DNA of 64,000 nt from Prorocentrum cordatum (lineage: Eukaryota > Sar > Dinophyceae > Prorocentrales > Prorocentraceae), in NCBI GenBank assembly GCA_963575745.1, contig CAUYUJ010018713.1, positions 73,945-137,944 on the forward strand, given 5' to 3'. The notes beneath the pieces were generated by a model. That model was not told the DNA's origin, searched no databases, and saw only the letters and a program-made list of their open reading frames with translations. Each line of letters opens with the position of its first letter. Position 1 is the first letter of the stretch. Below, piece by piece: positions 1 through 12,386 of this stretch. Made by a program: the position numbers and the translations under genes.

Positions 1-236
1 GCCCTATAGCCCAACAGCCCAATAGCCCTATATCCCTATAGCCCTATAGCCTGATAGCCTTACAGCCTTATAGCCCTATAGCCCAGTAGCCCCATAGTTC
101 AATAGCCCTACAGCCGTTTAGCCTTATAGCCCAATAGCTCCATAGCCCTATAGCCCTATATCTTTATAGCCCCCATAGCCTTATAGCGCGATAACCCTAT
201 AGCCCTTTAGCCCTATAGCCATATAGCCCTAAAAAT
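1..236. repeat. degenerate 8-bp tandem repeat (CCCTATAG)n
   Basis: About 29 consecutive 8-mers, mostly CCCTATAG with variants such as CCTTATAG, CCCAATAG and CCATATAG. The array enters from the left window edge, so its full length is unknown. The unit is not the TTTAGGG telomere type. Confidence 0.9.
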
Positions 237-289
237 ATAATGATAGGGCTCTTCTCCGGTATCATGTGTGAGGGAGGTGATGGAAGAGG

Positions 290-485
290 AGGAAGACGGG
301 AGGAGGAGGAGGAGGAGGAGGAGGAGGAGGAGGAGGAGGAGAAGGATGAGGACGAGGAGGAGCAGCAGGATAACGAGAAGGAGGAGCTGACGAGTAAGAG
401 GCGGAGGAGGAGGCGGAGGAGTAGGAGTAGGAGGAGGAGGACGAGGATGAGCAGCATGACAATAAGAAGGAGGATGCTGATGAGT

Positions 486-516
<31 letters not shown>

Positions 517-571
517 GGAGGGAGGAGGAGGATGGAGGATGGAGGAGGAGGAGGAGGAGGAGGATCAGGAG
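290..571. repeat. GGA/GAG polypurine microsatellite
   Basis: Nearly pure purine strand built from GGA triplets, with AAG, GAT and GAC interruptions. All frames are open on it, giving poly-Glu, poly-Arg and poly-Ser/Leu translations that are not evidence of a gene. Confidence 0.9.
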
Positions 572-1395
572 GACCAGTGTGAACACAAGACTCTTTAACG
601 ATGTTGGAATCCACCCTTCCTCCAAGCTCCCTCTTCATAGGCCACTAGAAATATTTTTCCCGCTGGGGGAAATGGCTTGTTGGGAGACAACCGTTTGAAG
701 ATCCTGACGCGTGCCAAAGCACCATTCTCGGGACCCCCACGCCAGGAGTCGACTTGCCTGTTGCGTCTTGACGATCCTGAATCGTGCCGGAACGCCGTTC
801 CTGGGATTTCAACACCGCGAATCAACGTAATTCTTGCGCCTCGACAATCCTGAACCTGAATCGCTCCAAAGCGCCATTCATGGTACGTTGACCATGGGAA
901 TCCGCGAAACTCATGCACAACTGCATGAGTTTCGCGGATGCGAACTTTGCCACTGGCGCCTTCGGTGGAGCTCCCTGTGGGGCCACGAAGCGTGCAAGGG
1001 GTGTGCCAACATGGGGGTGGAGCCGCATGCCAACTTTGCCACTGGGGCCTTCGGTGGAGCCCACTATGGGGCCACGACGCGTGTCAGGGGTGTGCCGACA
1101 TGGTTGACATGCGGAGGGCAGAGGCAGGGATTGGAGGAGGGAGGAAGTGGAGGAGGAAGGACGGAGGAGGAGACGCGGGGTGCTGTCTCTTCAAAACGAG
1201 GACCCAACACCTCAGGATGGTTGGGGAAACAAAGAAATGTGCGAGGCGCTGAGGCTAGAGCGGCATTTGGAAAACCATTCGCGTACATCTCTGAAGCTGT
1301 TGCGGACGTTTAAGTTTCTTTGTCACAAGTGACGAATTCTCAGGCGAAACGCTCGGCCCGCCCTTTCGACGGGCCTCGGGGTGCGACAAGGATGA
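572..1395. repeat. composite repeat module, copy 1
   Basis: Begins at the ACCAGTGTGAACAC block. It then has three ~73-bp subunits containing GATCCTGAATCGTGCC-like cores (about 699, 770 and 843), a two-unit minisatellite, a purine-rich stretch, one 82-bp-type unit (about 1230-1320) and a tail with CTCAGGCGAAACGC and GGCCTCGGGGTG. The start block, 82-bp units and tail recur in the same order at 4112-4955 and 4985-5715. Confidence 0.75.
940..1105. repeat. two units of the CTTCGGTGGAGC minisatellite
   Basis: Two ~88-bp units sharing CTTTGCCACTGG and CCTTCGGTGGAGC. The same unit forms the nine-copy array at 38515-39350. Downstream, a purine-rich stretch and the CAGGATGGTTGGG tail also match the flank of that array. 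Confidence 0.8.
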
Positions 1396-1404
1396 GTTAC
1401 TTAT

Positions 1405-1990
<586 letters not shown>

Positions 1991-1992
1991 AG

Positions 1993-2060
1993 AAGTGGAA
2001 GAGCCAGAGGCGAGGCTTTCTTGCCTTGTCTGGGCACCCTATGGGGGACATCCTGTGGCA
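1993..2060 (+). repeat. dispersed duplicate, copy 1 (partner 3021-3090)
   Basis: GAAGTGGAAGAGCCAGAG followed by GGCTTTCTTGCCTTGTC and CTGGGCACCC is repeated with few changes at 3021-3090. Both copies lie directly after a GGA tract. Confidence 0.75.
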
Positions 2061-2266
2061 GCCAGATCTGCCCCGAGGCCCGATCAGCATGTGCTCCTGG
2101 GGGCGGCCGGGGGGCTGCCTCTGAGGGCAGGGCTCAGGCCCCCGCCGTCGCAGGGACCAGAGCGCGGAAGGTGGCCGACGGCGAACCAGACCGCACAGTC
2201 CCTCCTCTCGGTCTCGGGTCTGCAGCGGGGGCCTTGGGCTATCCTGGCCAGGGCTCCGGATCCACA

Positions 2267-2268
<2 letters not shown>

Positions 2269-2325
<57 letters not shown>

Positions 2326-2390
2326 TGTCGACGGCCTCGGCGTCGACGGCCTCGGCGTCGTCGTCGTGGTCGTCGTCGTCGTCGGGTTGC
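2269..2390. repeat. (GTC)n microsatellite
   Basis: CGT/GTC triplet array with GACGGCCTCG interruptions. It is followed by GGGTTGCCCGCAGGTGGC, which also follows the GTC array ending at 3982, so the array and flank were duplicated together. Confidence 0.85.
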
Positions 2391-2509
2391 CCGCAGGTGG
2401 CCTCTTGGGGCCAGGCTGGTCCCAGGCAGTCGTTTGCGCCCCAGGGCCGTCCGGGCTGGATTGCGGGCGCGCCGGCTCGAGGGCGGTGCGTCCTGGGGCC
2501 ATGCAGCGT

Positions 2510-2667
2510 GAAGTCGGGCTTGTCCCTCTGCAGGGGGAATGTTCAAAGATAGTCAGAAAATAGTCTGGGGACTATTTTTTTGACGATTTTTGAGCATTTG
2601 CGGGGTGCTTTTTGAGTATTTTTTTTTCGCCCAACATCCCCCTGTAGGGGGAAACGCCCGTCTTAAA
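2510..2667. mobile_element. TIR-1 introner-like element, copy A
   Basis: Left end GAAGTCGGGC, right end GCCCGTCTTAAA, with AT-rich interior motifs ATAGTC and GACTATTTTT. Flanked by TGCAGCGT at 2502-2509 and TGCAGCGG at 2668-2675, 7 of 8 identical. No transposase frame; non-autonomous. Confidence 0.85.
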
Positions 2668-2699
2668 TGCAGCGGTGCGCCCCAGGGGGGCTGCTGGCC

Positions 2700-2890
2700 T
2701 TAAGTCGGGCTCGTCCCCCTACAGGGGGCTTTTCGACGAAAGATAAAAGATACCGCAAAAATAGTCAGAAAATAAGCCAAACATAGTCTGGGGACTATTT
2801 TTGAGTATTTCTTGGCCTGTTTGGGGTATGTTGGGGGTATTTTTATTTTCTGGTCGAAATCTCCTTGTATGGGGGACACGCCCGACGTAA
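2700..2890. mobile_element. TIR-1 introner-like element, copy B
   Basis: TTAAGTCGGGC left end and GCCCGACGTAA right end, 191 bp, the longest copy. Flanks GCTGGCC and GCTAGCC suggest a decayed target duplication. It lies only 32 bases downstream of copy A. Confidence 0.8.
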
Positions 2891-2952
2891 GGCTAGCCGC
2901 ATTCCGAGCGGGACCGGTGCGAGGGTGGTGCGTCCCAGGTCGAGACGCTGGT

Positions 2953-3010
2953 GGAGGAGGAGGAGGAGGAGGAGGAGGAGGAGGAGGAGGAGGAGGAGGA
3001 GGAGGAGCAG
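2953..3010. repeat. GGA microsatellite
   Basis: About 19 GGA triplets. They are followed directly by the second copy of the GAGGTGGAAGAGCC duplicate (3021-3090). Confidence 0.85.
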
Positions 3011-3300
3011 GAGGGAGGAGAGGTGGAAGAGCCAGAGGGGAGGCTTTCTTGCCTTGTCTGGGCACCCCATGGGGGAGGTGGAGACGCTGGTGGATCCCAC
3101 TGCTCATCCTTGTGGTGCGGCCCGGCCATCCTGGTGGGCGGTCTCGGCCCGGATCGTCGGCCGGCTTGCGTGAGGCTTTCGCTGCGGGCACTGCCACGAA
3201 ACTGCTCGGTTTGCTTTTTGGTCTGAGCACGCGCATTGTGTTGCTAGTTGTTTGCTTTTGTATGCATGTGTGTGATTTCGGTGGTTTAGTTGTTTCGTTG

Positions 3301-3305
3301 TTTGC

Positions 3306-3354
<49 letters not shown>

Positions 3355-3356
3355 GG

Positions 3357-3396
<40 letters not shown>

Positions 3397-3400
3397 TTTG
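3301..3400. repeat. (GTT)n microsatellite
   Basis: Near-perfect GTT array with one GGT interruption near 3355. The next ~300 bases (3430-3715) are non-repetitive, and I recognise nothing in them. Confidence 0.85.
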
Positions 3401-3715
3401 TTTGTGGGTTTGCTTTTGTTTGCTTGTTTTTTCTCTGAGGATGTTCGTCCGGAGGTCTCTCCCTTCTCTTGTTTTCCCTTGCCTTCGGTCCCCCTCTCCC
3501 TCCCGACTCTCGCCTTCCTGGCGGGCCAGATTCTGCTTGAGACGTGCGAGAGTATTTCTGGTTTCGATCGCAGGGCCATCTTCGGTCCCTGCTGGTCTCG
3601 AGCCTGGCCGCGGCATTTCACACCACAGTGCCGAGGCTTCTTATTTCTCCAGTGTGCTCTCAGTGGCTTTTCCAGGACGGCTGCCTGCTGCGGCGTTCTC
3701 TTTAGCTCCTTCTCG

Positions 3716-3982
3716 TCATCTTCGTTGTCGTCTTTGTGGTTGTCGTCCTTGCCATGTCCTTGTCTTCGTTTCCGTCGTCGTCGTCGTCGCCCTCGTCGTC
3801 GTCGTCCTCGCCGTCGTTGTAAATGCCGTCGTCCTCGCCGTCGTCGTCGTCTTCGTCGTCGGTGTCGTCGTCGTCGTCGTCGTCGTGGTCGTCGTCGTCG
3901 TCGTCGTCCTCATCGTCATCCGCATCCGCATCGGCGTCGTCGTCGTCGCCGTCGTCGTCGTGGTGGTCATCGTCATCGTCAT
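3716..3982. repeat. degenerate (GTC)n microsatellite
   Basis: GTC/TCG triplets with CTC, TTC and CAT variants. The minus-strand poly-Asp and plus-strand poly-Val frames are by-products. Confidence 0.8.
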
Positions 3983-4111
3983 AGGGTTGCCCGCAGGTGG
4001 CATCCTGCGTTTCGAGTTCTCGGAGCCCACCGACGCGCCACAGGTGAATGTTCACAGCCTCTTCGAGGCTTTGCCCACTGGAAGCGGATGGGCAGAGAGG
4101 AGTGGGACGAG

Positions 4112-4955
4112 GAGGAGGAGGACCAGTGTAAACCCAAGACTAACTAACGATGTCGGAAGAAACCCTCCCGCCAAGCCCCCTTCTTCTTAGACGCCTACAA
4201 GGAGTCCTTTCCGCTGGGGGAAGTGGCCCGTTGGGAGACAACCGTGTGAAGGTCCTGAAGCTTGCCAGAACACCATTTTCGGCATTCCAACGCCACGAAT
4301 CAACCTGCCTGCTGCGTCTTGACGATCCTGAATCGTGCCAGAACATCATCCTGGGACATCAGCACCGCGAACCAACGTAACTCTTGCACCTTGACAATCC
4401 GGAGTTGTTCGAAAACACCATCTCTGGTAGGTTAGCTGGGCGATTCCGTGAAACTATTGTACTGCTTCCAAACAAGCAAGTGTGAGCGGCGCCAAGGCGA
4501 GAGCCACATGTTGCAAAGGAACCGCCCTCAATCCTTGAATTTCTAGCACTTTGTTTAAAAGAGTGTGCGCGGCGCTAAGGCGAGAACCACAAGTTGGAAA
4601 GAGCAGCCCTCGATCCGTGAAACTCTTGCATCTGTTTAAGACGAGTGTGCGCGGAGCTAAGGCGAGAGCCACATTTTGGAAGCGGCCCGCCTTCAATCCG
4701 CAACCACATGCATCTTTTTAAAACGAATGTGCGCGGCGTTACTGCGAGAGCAATATTTTGGAAGCGGCCCGCCCTGAATCTGTGAAGATTTTGCAATTTT
4801 TGGAGACAAATGCACGCGGCGCTAAAGAGAGAGCTACATTTTGAAAGCGGCCCGCCCTCCATTAGTGAAGCTGTTGCCAACTTTTAAGCTTCAGGATGAT
4901 GGCGAGGAAGTCTCAGGCAAAAGGCCCGCCACGCCTTCTCGATTGGCCTCGGGGT
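4112..4955. repeat. composite repeat module, copy 2
   Basis: ACCAGTGTAAACCCAAGAC start block, GATCCTGAATCGTGCC subunit at about 4323, then five tandem ~82-bp units. Each unit carries GCGGCGCTAAGGCGAGA (starts near 4486, 4569, 4651, 4733 and 4816). It ends in the CTCAGGCAAAAGGCCC / GGCCTCGGGGTG tail. Confidence 0.8.
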
Positions 4956-4984
4956 GAAATTGAGGAGCACACGGAGGACGAGGA

Positions 4985-5715
4985 GGACCAGTGAAAACCT
5001 AAAGCGCATCAGCGATGTTGCAATAAGCCCTCACTCCCAGTTCCCTTCTTCACAGGTCCTTGAAACAATTTGTTTCATTGCGGGAAGTTGCCCATCAGAA
5101 GACAACCGTTTGAGAATTTCCAACCATACCAAAACACAACTCCGAGGAATTCACCGCCGCGGTTCAACATGACTGTTGCGCCCTGACAGTCCGACGCCGC
5201 ACCAGAACACCATTCCTGGAATGTCAACACCGCGAATCCACGTGATTGCTGCGTCCTGGCAATCGTAAACCGTGCCAGAGCGTAAGTCTTGAGGTTTCGA
5301 CCATACGAACTCTTGAATTTGCTATACACTTTTACGGCGACGGCGCGCGGCGCTAGGGGGTGAGCCACACTCTGAAAACGAAACACCCTCCATCCGTGAA
5401 CCGGTTGCAAACTACTAGGATGGATGTGCGCGGCGCTGAGGGGAGAGCCACACTTTGAAACCGACCCGCTCTCCATCCGTGACACTGCTGTAAACTGTTA
5501 AGATGGATGTGCGCGGCGTGGGGGCGAGACCCGCACGTTGGAAACCACCCGCCCTCCATCCGTGAAGCGACTGCAAACTTGTACTGCGAATGCACACGGC
5601 GCTGAGACGAGAGCCACAGTTTGGAAAGGACCCGCTCTCCATCTGTGAGACGGTTGTACATTTCAAGCTTCAGGATCATCAGTAGCAAGGACGCCTCAGG
5701 CGAAACGCCTGGCAT
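4985..5715. repeat. composite repeat module, copy 3
   Basis: ACCAGTGAAAACC start block, then four ~82-84-bp units with GCGGCGCT-like cores (near 5347, 5429, 5513 and 5597). The CTCAGGCGAAACGCC tail ends shortly before the CATA microsatellite. Confidence 0.78.
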
Positions 5716-5734
5716 ATTTCAGAACTTTACGCAT

Positions 5735-6085
5735 GTAGCAGTGATTAAATACCTACGTGTGTATACATATACACATATGCAGAACGTGCACATACATGAA
5801 CACATACGTCAACACACACAGGCATACATACATTCATACATTTGCATACACATTTGCATGCATACACACATACGCACGTACACACATACATACACATATA
5901 CCTACATACGTACATCCATACATACATCCATCTATACATACATACATCTATGCATCCATACGCATACATGTATGCATGCATGCATACATGCACATACACA
6001 TGCGTACATACACGCATGCGCACATACGCGCAAACGTACACACATGTATGCATGCATACATGCATACAAGCATACACATATCTCT
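5735..6085. repeat. degenerate CATA/CACA microsatellite
   Basis: CATACA, CACATA and GCATGCATA units. Both strands are open in several frames, giving His/Thr/Tyr or Cys/Val/Met repeats that are not genes. Confidence 0.85.
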
Positions 6086-6224
6086 CCAGTGTGCGCTCGA
6101 CGTTCGGCTGCCACCGAGGGTTTAGCGAATTCAGCGCACCCTGGATCACGTTAAAGCGGCCCTTTGGTGCCGCGTCTACATCGCTGTTGTGAAAAGGGAC
6201 AACTAAATATTGCCTCCCCCGGGC

Positions 6225-7570
6225 GCGGCCAATCGTCCAACTGTCGCCACTTTGCCGCGCCACTGGGGTTCGAGCGGAATGCAGCCTTGCGCAGGCCAAG
6301 CTAGACCTCGCTGCCCCGTGGGGGTATGTTTTCCTTGTTCGCGTCCTCGTCCTCGTTTGCTCCACCACTCCCTCCTGTTTCACATCTCATCGGCGGCACG
6401 CTTCGAGAGGCCACCACAAGGGCCTCAGGCTTGCTTCGAGCTGGCGTTGAGGACAAAGAGACCTCGCTGCCCCGTGGTGCTGCCGGCCGTCCAGGTGTCG
6501 CCAAGTTGCCGCGTCCTCGAAAGGTCGAGCGGAGTGCCCCGTACGCAGCCCAGACTAGTCTTCGACCCTCCTGGGTGCTGCCAGCCGTCCATCTTTCGCC
6601 GCTCTGCTTCTCGCCTGGGAGGTCCATCGAACCGCCGCCGCATGCGCAGGCCAAGCTAGACCTCCTCCCCCCCCCCTTCCTGCGTGTGCCGCCGTCAGCG
6701 GTGCAGCTGTTGCCGCCCTGCTGCGTCTGCTCAGCGGCGAGCTGCACTACACGCAGGCCAAGCTCGGCCTTGCCCTCCTTGCCCTCTGGGTGCTGCCAAC
6801 CTTGGGGAACTGCAGCCGTCGTGCTGCCGTGGGGGACGCTCAATCTATGTGGAGCGCGGAGGCTTTTCTGGCCACTTGCGAGCCTCGGCCACGAACAGGT
6901 TTCAGGAGGGGAAAACACACAGACACAATTAATCCTCGATCCCCAGGAAAATTTGGGAAGTGGGGGGGAAGACAACAACCAAGAACATATAGGACAATAT
7001 GGGGGATCTTTGTATTTGTGTGTATTCATTTGTGTGTCCCAGTTCCCCTTCAAGGTTCTCCGACCCAGATCCATGGAGCGGCCCGAGAGCCAGAACCCCT
7101 CCTGAACCCAAATGTGGTCCTGGTCTCCGCGCCTCAGCTGCATCGCCATGTGCTTCCGCGCCCCCGGGAAGGTTCAGCGGAGCACTGTGTCAAGCCAGAC
7201 CTCGCCTGGGTCGGTTGTGCCATCGCACACGTTCTCGCGTTCCGCCGCCCCCCTTCACGGCCCAGAGGAACGGGATTCGCAGAAGACCAGGTGAGGCCTC
7301 GCGCCCTGGGTGCTACCATACGAGCATCTGTCCCCACTTCCATGCGCCGCATGGGGATCTAGCCAGGTGGCGTCCTGCGCAGCTATCAGGGACCTCGCCT
7401 GCCAGAGTGCTTCCAAATGCACAACAATTCCTGCTTTCGTGCGCCTGTAGGACCACTGGAGTGGCGCTCTGTGAAGACCACTTGGGATCTCGCCCCCATG
7501 GGTGTTTCCAAGAGCACAACCGTCTCCGATGTTCAGCGCCCGTGCGATGCGGAGCAGGCTGGGGGTAGAT
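6225..7570. repeat. diverged ~100-bp tandem repeat field related to the 62437-63966 array
   Basis: Units recur with CCAAGCTAGACCTCGCTGCC, GTCGCCAxxTTGCCGCG and GAGCGGAxTGC. These resemble TAGACCTCGCCATCC and GTCGCCACTTTCGAGG of the 102-bp array. Divergence is high, and the field is interrupted by an E-5 element at 6903-7050. Long open frames through it follow the repeat. Confidence 0.5.
6903..7050 (+). mobile_element. E-5 element, copy 1
   Basis: Starts CAGGAGGGGAAAACACAC and ends GTCCCAGTTCCCCTTC. The interior has CGATCCCCAGGAAA and GGGAAGTGGGGGG. Flanks AGGTTT and AGGTTC suggest a short target duplication. The edges could read as ACAG/GT...AAG/G, i.e. intron-like, but no host gene is visible here. 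Confidence 0.75.
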
Positions 7571-7739
7571 GGTTTTGATTTGACGGTGCTTAATGTTCTT
7601 CTCTCGGAGGCTCTCTGAGGCTGACAGAAGGGTGCCGTCGGTGCCCAAGTGCTGCCGTTCGGTCGTGGGAGGAACATGGCCAGACTGCCCGTAGGCTGCC
7701 ACTTGTCTCCACGGGGGCTTCTGGCAGTCTTCCTCGGTG

Positions 7740-8600
7740 ACACAACGCAAGCACAAGCACGCGAACAATCACAAGACACGACACACACCATCTAACACAC
7801 AGACACTAGTACGAACACGCGCAGGTATACGCACGCGCGCACGCAACCAAGCGCGCATGCCACCGCACGCAAACACTCACGCACACACACACACCCACAC
7901 CCACACCCACACCCACACGCACACGCACACGCACACGCACACGCACACGCACACGCACGCGCACGCGCACGCGCACACACACGCACACGCACGCGCACGC
8001 GCACGCGCACATGCACACGCACACGCACACGCCCATGCACACGCACACTCACACGCACACGCGCACACACGCACACGAACACACACGCAAACGCACACGC
8101 GCACACGCGCACACGCGCACACGCGCACACGCGCAAACGCGCACACGCGCACACGCGCACACGCGCACACGCGCACACGCGCACACGCGCAAACGCACAC
8201 ACGCACACACGCACACACGCGCACACACACACACACGCACACACGCACACACGCACCTTCGCACACACGCACACACGCACACACGCACACACGCACAGAC
8301 GCACACACGCACACCCGCACTCACGCACACACGCACACGCGCACACGCGCACACGCGCACACGCGCACACAAGTACACGCGCACACACGCACACACGCAC
8401 ACACGAAGACACGAAGACACGCACACACGCACACACGCACACGCGCACACGCACACACGCACACACGCACACACGCACATGCACACACGCACACACGCCC
8501 ATACGCACACACGCACACACACACTCGCATACACGGACACACTTACACTTGCAAGCATACGTTTACAATCATGAGCAAGCAAACGCGCACACACGCGCAT
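7740..8600. repeat. CA / CACG microsatellite block 1
   Basis: Interleaved ACACGC, GCACAC and GCGCAC units over ~860 bases. His/Thr/Arg (plus) and Cys/Val/Arg (minus) open frames up to 427 codons arise from the even-length repeat and are rejected as genes. Confidence 0.9.
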
Positions 8601-8814
8601 ACAAACCAACCAACAAACCCACACGCGCATGCACTAGTACACACAAGCGCACGCGCGCCCACGCAAACACATGCAAGCGTGCCAACACATACGCAAGCGC
8701 GCAAACAAACTCATCCAACTACATACGCAAACCCATGCACTTACGCACCTCATATGCGAAGCATATTGTGTTTTATTCCATCCTGCGAACATGCGTGCGC
8801 AAGTGCACGCATGC

Positions 8815-9080
8815 CCTTTCCGTCCGTCGAGCGAGGGTGCTGCGCTGTTTGGGGAATTGGACCACGAACAGTTTCGATGAACGCCTCCGGAAGGCGCTTG
8901 CCCTGGACTCGGATGCACCTCTGGAGATACTTGTATTCACCTCTTGCGGCAGGTCAGCCATTCAGCTGGTGCAATGTTTTGGGTATTTGGGCCGCAGACA
9001 GTGTCCGACGCGCGCCTTGAGAAGGCGTCTGCCCTGGTGTCGGGTGCGCAGTGTGGATACTTGTGCCATCCAGTTTCGGT
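8815..9080. repeat. two diverged ~125-bp tandem copies
   Basis: The segment around 8845-8945 (ACAGTTTCGATGAACGCCT, then CTTGCCCTGGACTCGG) is matched at about 8972-9072 (ACAGTGTCCGACGCGCGCC, then CTGCCCTGGTGTCGG). 9085-9430 holds nothing I recognise. Confidence 0.5.
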
Positions 9081-9439
9081 CAGCAAGTTGGGTCACAGAA
9101 GTCAGCAATCAGTTGCGTCCGTAAACATTCGGATCGAGGGCTGGGGGGGCAGGGGAGCACTGCGCCGCCCAGCTCCAGGAGTGTTTGCCCCGCCCGCCCG
9201 CCCGGCAAAACAAAGCTGGGTGGGTGGGGGGACGACGAGAGAGAAAACTGGAAGATGACCCACCAGGGAGTCGGGGGGGAGTCGGCGTGACTCCGGAGGT
9301 CGAGATCCCGTCGCGCCTGCATTGAATGAAGATTTGCCAGAGATCATTCCAAGATGACCCAATGAACAAATACATCATCTTCAATCTGGGAGGGGCGGAA
9401 AAAAGGGGAACAGCAGGTAACACATAAACAGGCTCAAAC

Positions 9440-10337
9440 ATGCACACGCAGGCAATCACGTACGCAACCACACATACAGTCATCCACGCGCAAGCGCGCA
9501 AACGCTCACAAGCACACGCGCGCGCTCACGCAAACGCGCCCGCAACCAAACAAACAAACACACGCATGCACACGCGCGCACACACACATCCGTACACACA
9601 GCAAAACCACACACATATAGCGCACGCGCATACACAAACAAGCATGCGCGCACGCGCGCAAATACGCACGCCAACAGATGCGGGCACCCGACCCCGCACA
9701 CATACATACACAATCACGCACGTTCGAGCACACATGCGCGCACACACACGCACACACACGCACACACACAAACGCACACACACAAACGTACGCGCACACA
9801 TTCAACACACAACACACACACACACCACACAACACACAACACACAACACACAACACACAACACACAACACACACACGCACAGGCACACACACACGCACAC
9901 ACGCACACACGCACACACGCACACACGCACACACGCACACACGCACACACGCACACACGCACACACGCACACTCGCACAAACGCACACACGCACACACGC
10001 ACACGCTCACACACACACGCACACACACGCACGGACACACGCACACACACACACACACACGCGCACTCACACACACACGCACTCACGCACGCGCGCACGC
10101 ACGCGCACACGCGCACGCACACGCACACGCACACGCACACGCACACGCACACGCACACGCACACGCACACGCACGCACACGCACACGCACACGCACACGC
10201 ACACGCACACGCACACGCACACGCACACGCACACGCACACGCACACGCACACGCACACGCACACGCACACGCACACGCACACGCACACGCACACGCACAC
10301 GCACACGCACACGCACACGCACACGCACACGCACACG

Positions 10338-10370
<33 letters not shown>

Positions 10371-11015
10371 ACACGCACACGCACACGCACACGCACACGC
10401 ACACGCACACGCACACGCACACGCACACGCACACGCACACGCACACGCACACGCACACGCACACGCACACACACAGACACACACACACAGACACACACAC
10501 ACAGACACACACAGACACACACAGACACACACACACACAGACAGACACAGACACACTCAGACACACTCAGACACACAGAGACACACACAGACACACACAG
10601 ACACACACAGACACACACAGACACACACAGACACACTGACACACACACTGACACACACACTGACACACACACTGACACACACACTGACACACACACTGAC
10701 GCGCACACGCGCACGCACACGCACACGCACACGCACACGCACACGCACGCACACACACACACACCCGCACCCACCCACACACCCACACACCCACACACCC
10801 ACACACCCACACACCCACACACCCACACACCCACACACCCACGCGCACGCACACCCACGCGCACGCACGCCACCCACGCGCACGCACGCCACCCACGCGC
10901 ACGCACGCCACCCACGCGCACGCACGCCCACGCGCACGCACGCCCACGCCCGCGCCCACGCCCACGCCCACGCGCACGCGCACGCGCACGCGCGCACGCG
11001 CGCACGCGCGCACGC

Positions 11016-11067
<52 letters not shown>

Positions 11068-11345
11068 CACGCACCCACCCACCACGCACGCACGCACCCA
11101 CCCACCCACGCACAAAACACACACAACACACAACACACCACCCACCCACCCACACACACACAACACACACAACACACAACACACAAAACACACACAACAC
11201 ACACAACACACACAACACACAACACACAAAACACACACAACACACAACACACACAACACACACAACACACACAACACACACACAACACACAACACACAAC
11301 TCACACACACACACGCACACACAAACGAACGGAAACCTACATCAC
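9440..11345. repeat. CA / CACG microsatellite block 2 with ordered sub-blocks
   Basis: Successive zones: mixed CACACG (9440-10075); near-perfect CACACG hexamers (about 10110-10470); CAGACACACA (10470-10640); ACACTGACAC (10640-10700); CACACACCCA (10770-10840); CGCACGCACGCCACCCA (10850-10930); CGCA (11020-11070); and AACACACAC (11110-11300). The 589-codon and similar frames are repeat translations. Confidence 0.9.
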
Positions 11346-11937
11346 ACAGGCAACACACAAACACGAACGACACACAACTCGCCATCGCTCGGGCGTCCAT
11401 GCGCCGTGCATGTTCCGATGTCGTGTGTTGATGCTTTCGCCGGGTGATCCAACATGCTCCTCGATAGTCCTCGCCGGGACAAGCGCACAGGTACGAGCGA
11501 TGCCAAGACAATACGCACACACATTTCACACCGTTTACCTCCAACGCTGGAGGTGGCTACACCGTCGCGAGCGCTAAACCGGACCCCCCTACGTAGGCGA
11601 AGGTGCAGCTGGCGTAGCACATGTGTGGACCGCATCAGGGCAGCTGCACGCAGGGAGTAAGCCGCAGGGGGGGGATGCGCGCGGAGGGGGCCGAAACGCA
11701 CGCAACGCAACGCAAGACACAACACGCGCACGCACGCCAGACGCCCTCGCGCCGCGAGCAACCCCGCGACGGACATCGCCGCCGCAGCCTGCGGCCTCTG
11801 GGGATCCCTCTTCGCATCGGCTCGCGGCTGCTCGCAGCGAGCCGCGGTTCGGGAGCAGAAGCCTGGGACGGGCGATGGGGTTCGAGACCTTCGGGGGCAC
11901 ACGTGCACGGTTTCCCCCGGGGCCGTAGGCGACCCGA
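11346..11937. other. intergenic, no gene recognised
   Basis: GC-rich non-repetitive sequence. Open frames overlap on both strands, but none shows a recognisable domain or consistent coding bias. Confidence 0.4.
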
Positions 11938-12073
11938 GGGGGAGGAGGGGGAGGAGGAGGAGGTGGAGGAGGGGGAGGGGGAGGAGGAGGAGGAGGAGGA
12001 GGAGGAGGAGGAGAAGGAGGGAGGAGGAGGAAGAGGACGAGGAGGAGGCGGAGGAGGAGGAGGAGGACGGGTC
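11938..12073. repeat. GGA microsatellite
   Basis: GGA triplets with GTG, AAG and CGA interruptions, purine strand on plus. Confidence 0.85.
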
Positions 12074-12224
12074 GCCTAAGCCCTTCGGGGAAACCCTCCA
12101 GGCACACGTGGTGAAAACATGACCAACGTTGGGGGGGCCCAGGATGATGATGCCGGGGGCCGGCGGGCCAGAGCCGAAGCGGACAAGGCCCGCACTCCCC
12201 AGATGCGGGGGCAGCGCCTGCTGT

Positions 12225-12386
12225 GAAGTCGGGCCTGTGCCCCTACAGGCCGATTTTGGACGAAATATAAAACATACCCCAAACATACACCAAAAATGCA
12301 TCAACATATCAAAACAAAATAATCGCCAGACTACTTTTTGGCCATTTTGGGATGTTCCTCCTGTAGAGGGACAGGCCCGACTTAAG
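12225..12386. mobile_element. TIR-1 introner-like element, copy C
   Basis: GAAGTCGGGCCTGTG left end, ACAGGCCCGACTTAAG right end, 162 bp. Flanks CCTGCTGT (12217-12224) and CCTACTGC (12387-12394) agree at 6 of 8 positions. 12400-13290 downstream holds no recognisable gene. Confidence 0.83.

Noticed and set aside
1-236. Telomere
   Set aside because: The 8-mer CCCTATAG differs from the TTTAGGG-type telomere, is highly degenerate and is followed by ordinary sequence.
5735-6085. CRISPR-like array
   Set aside because: CATA units have no distinct spacers; it is a simple microsatellite.
7737-11447. Very long His/Thr and Cys/Val frames (up to 589 codons)
   Set aside because: CA/CACG repeats have no stop in most frames on either strand. 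The peptides are pure repeat translations.
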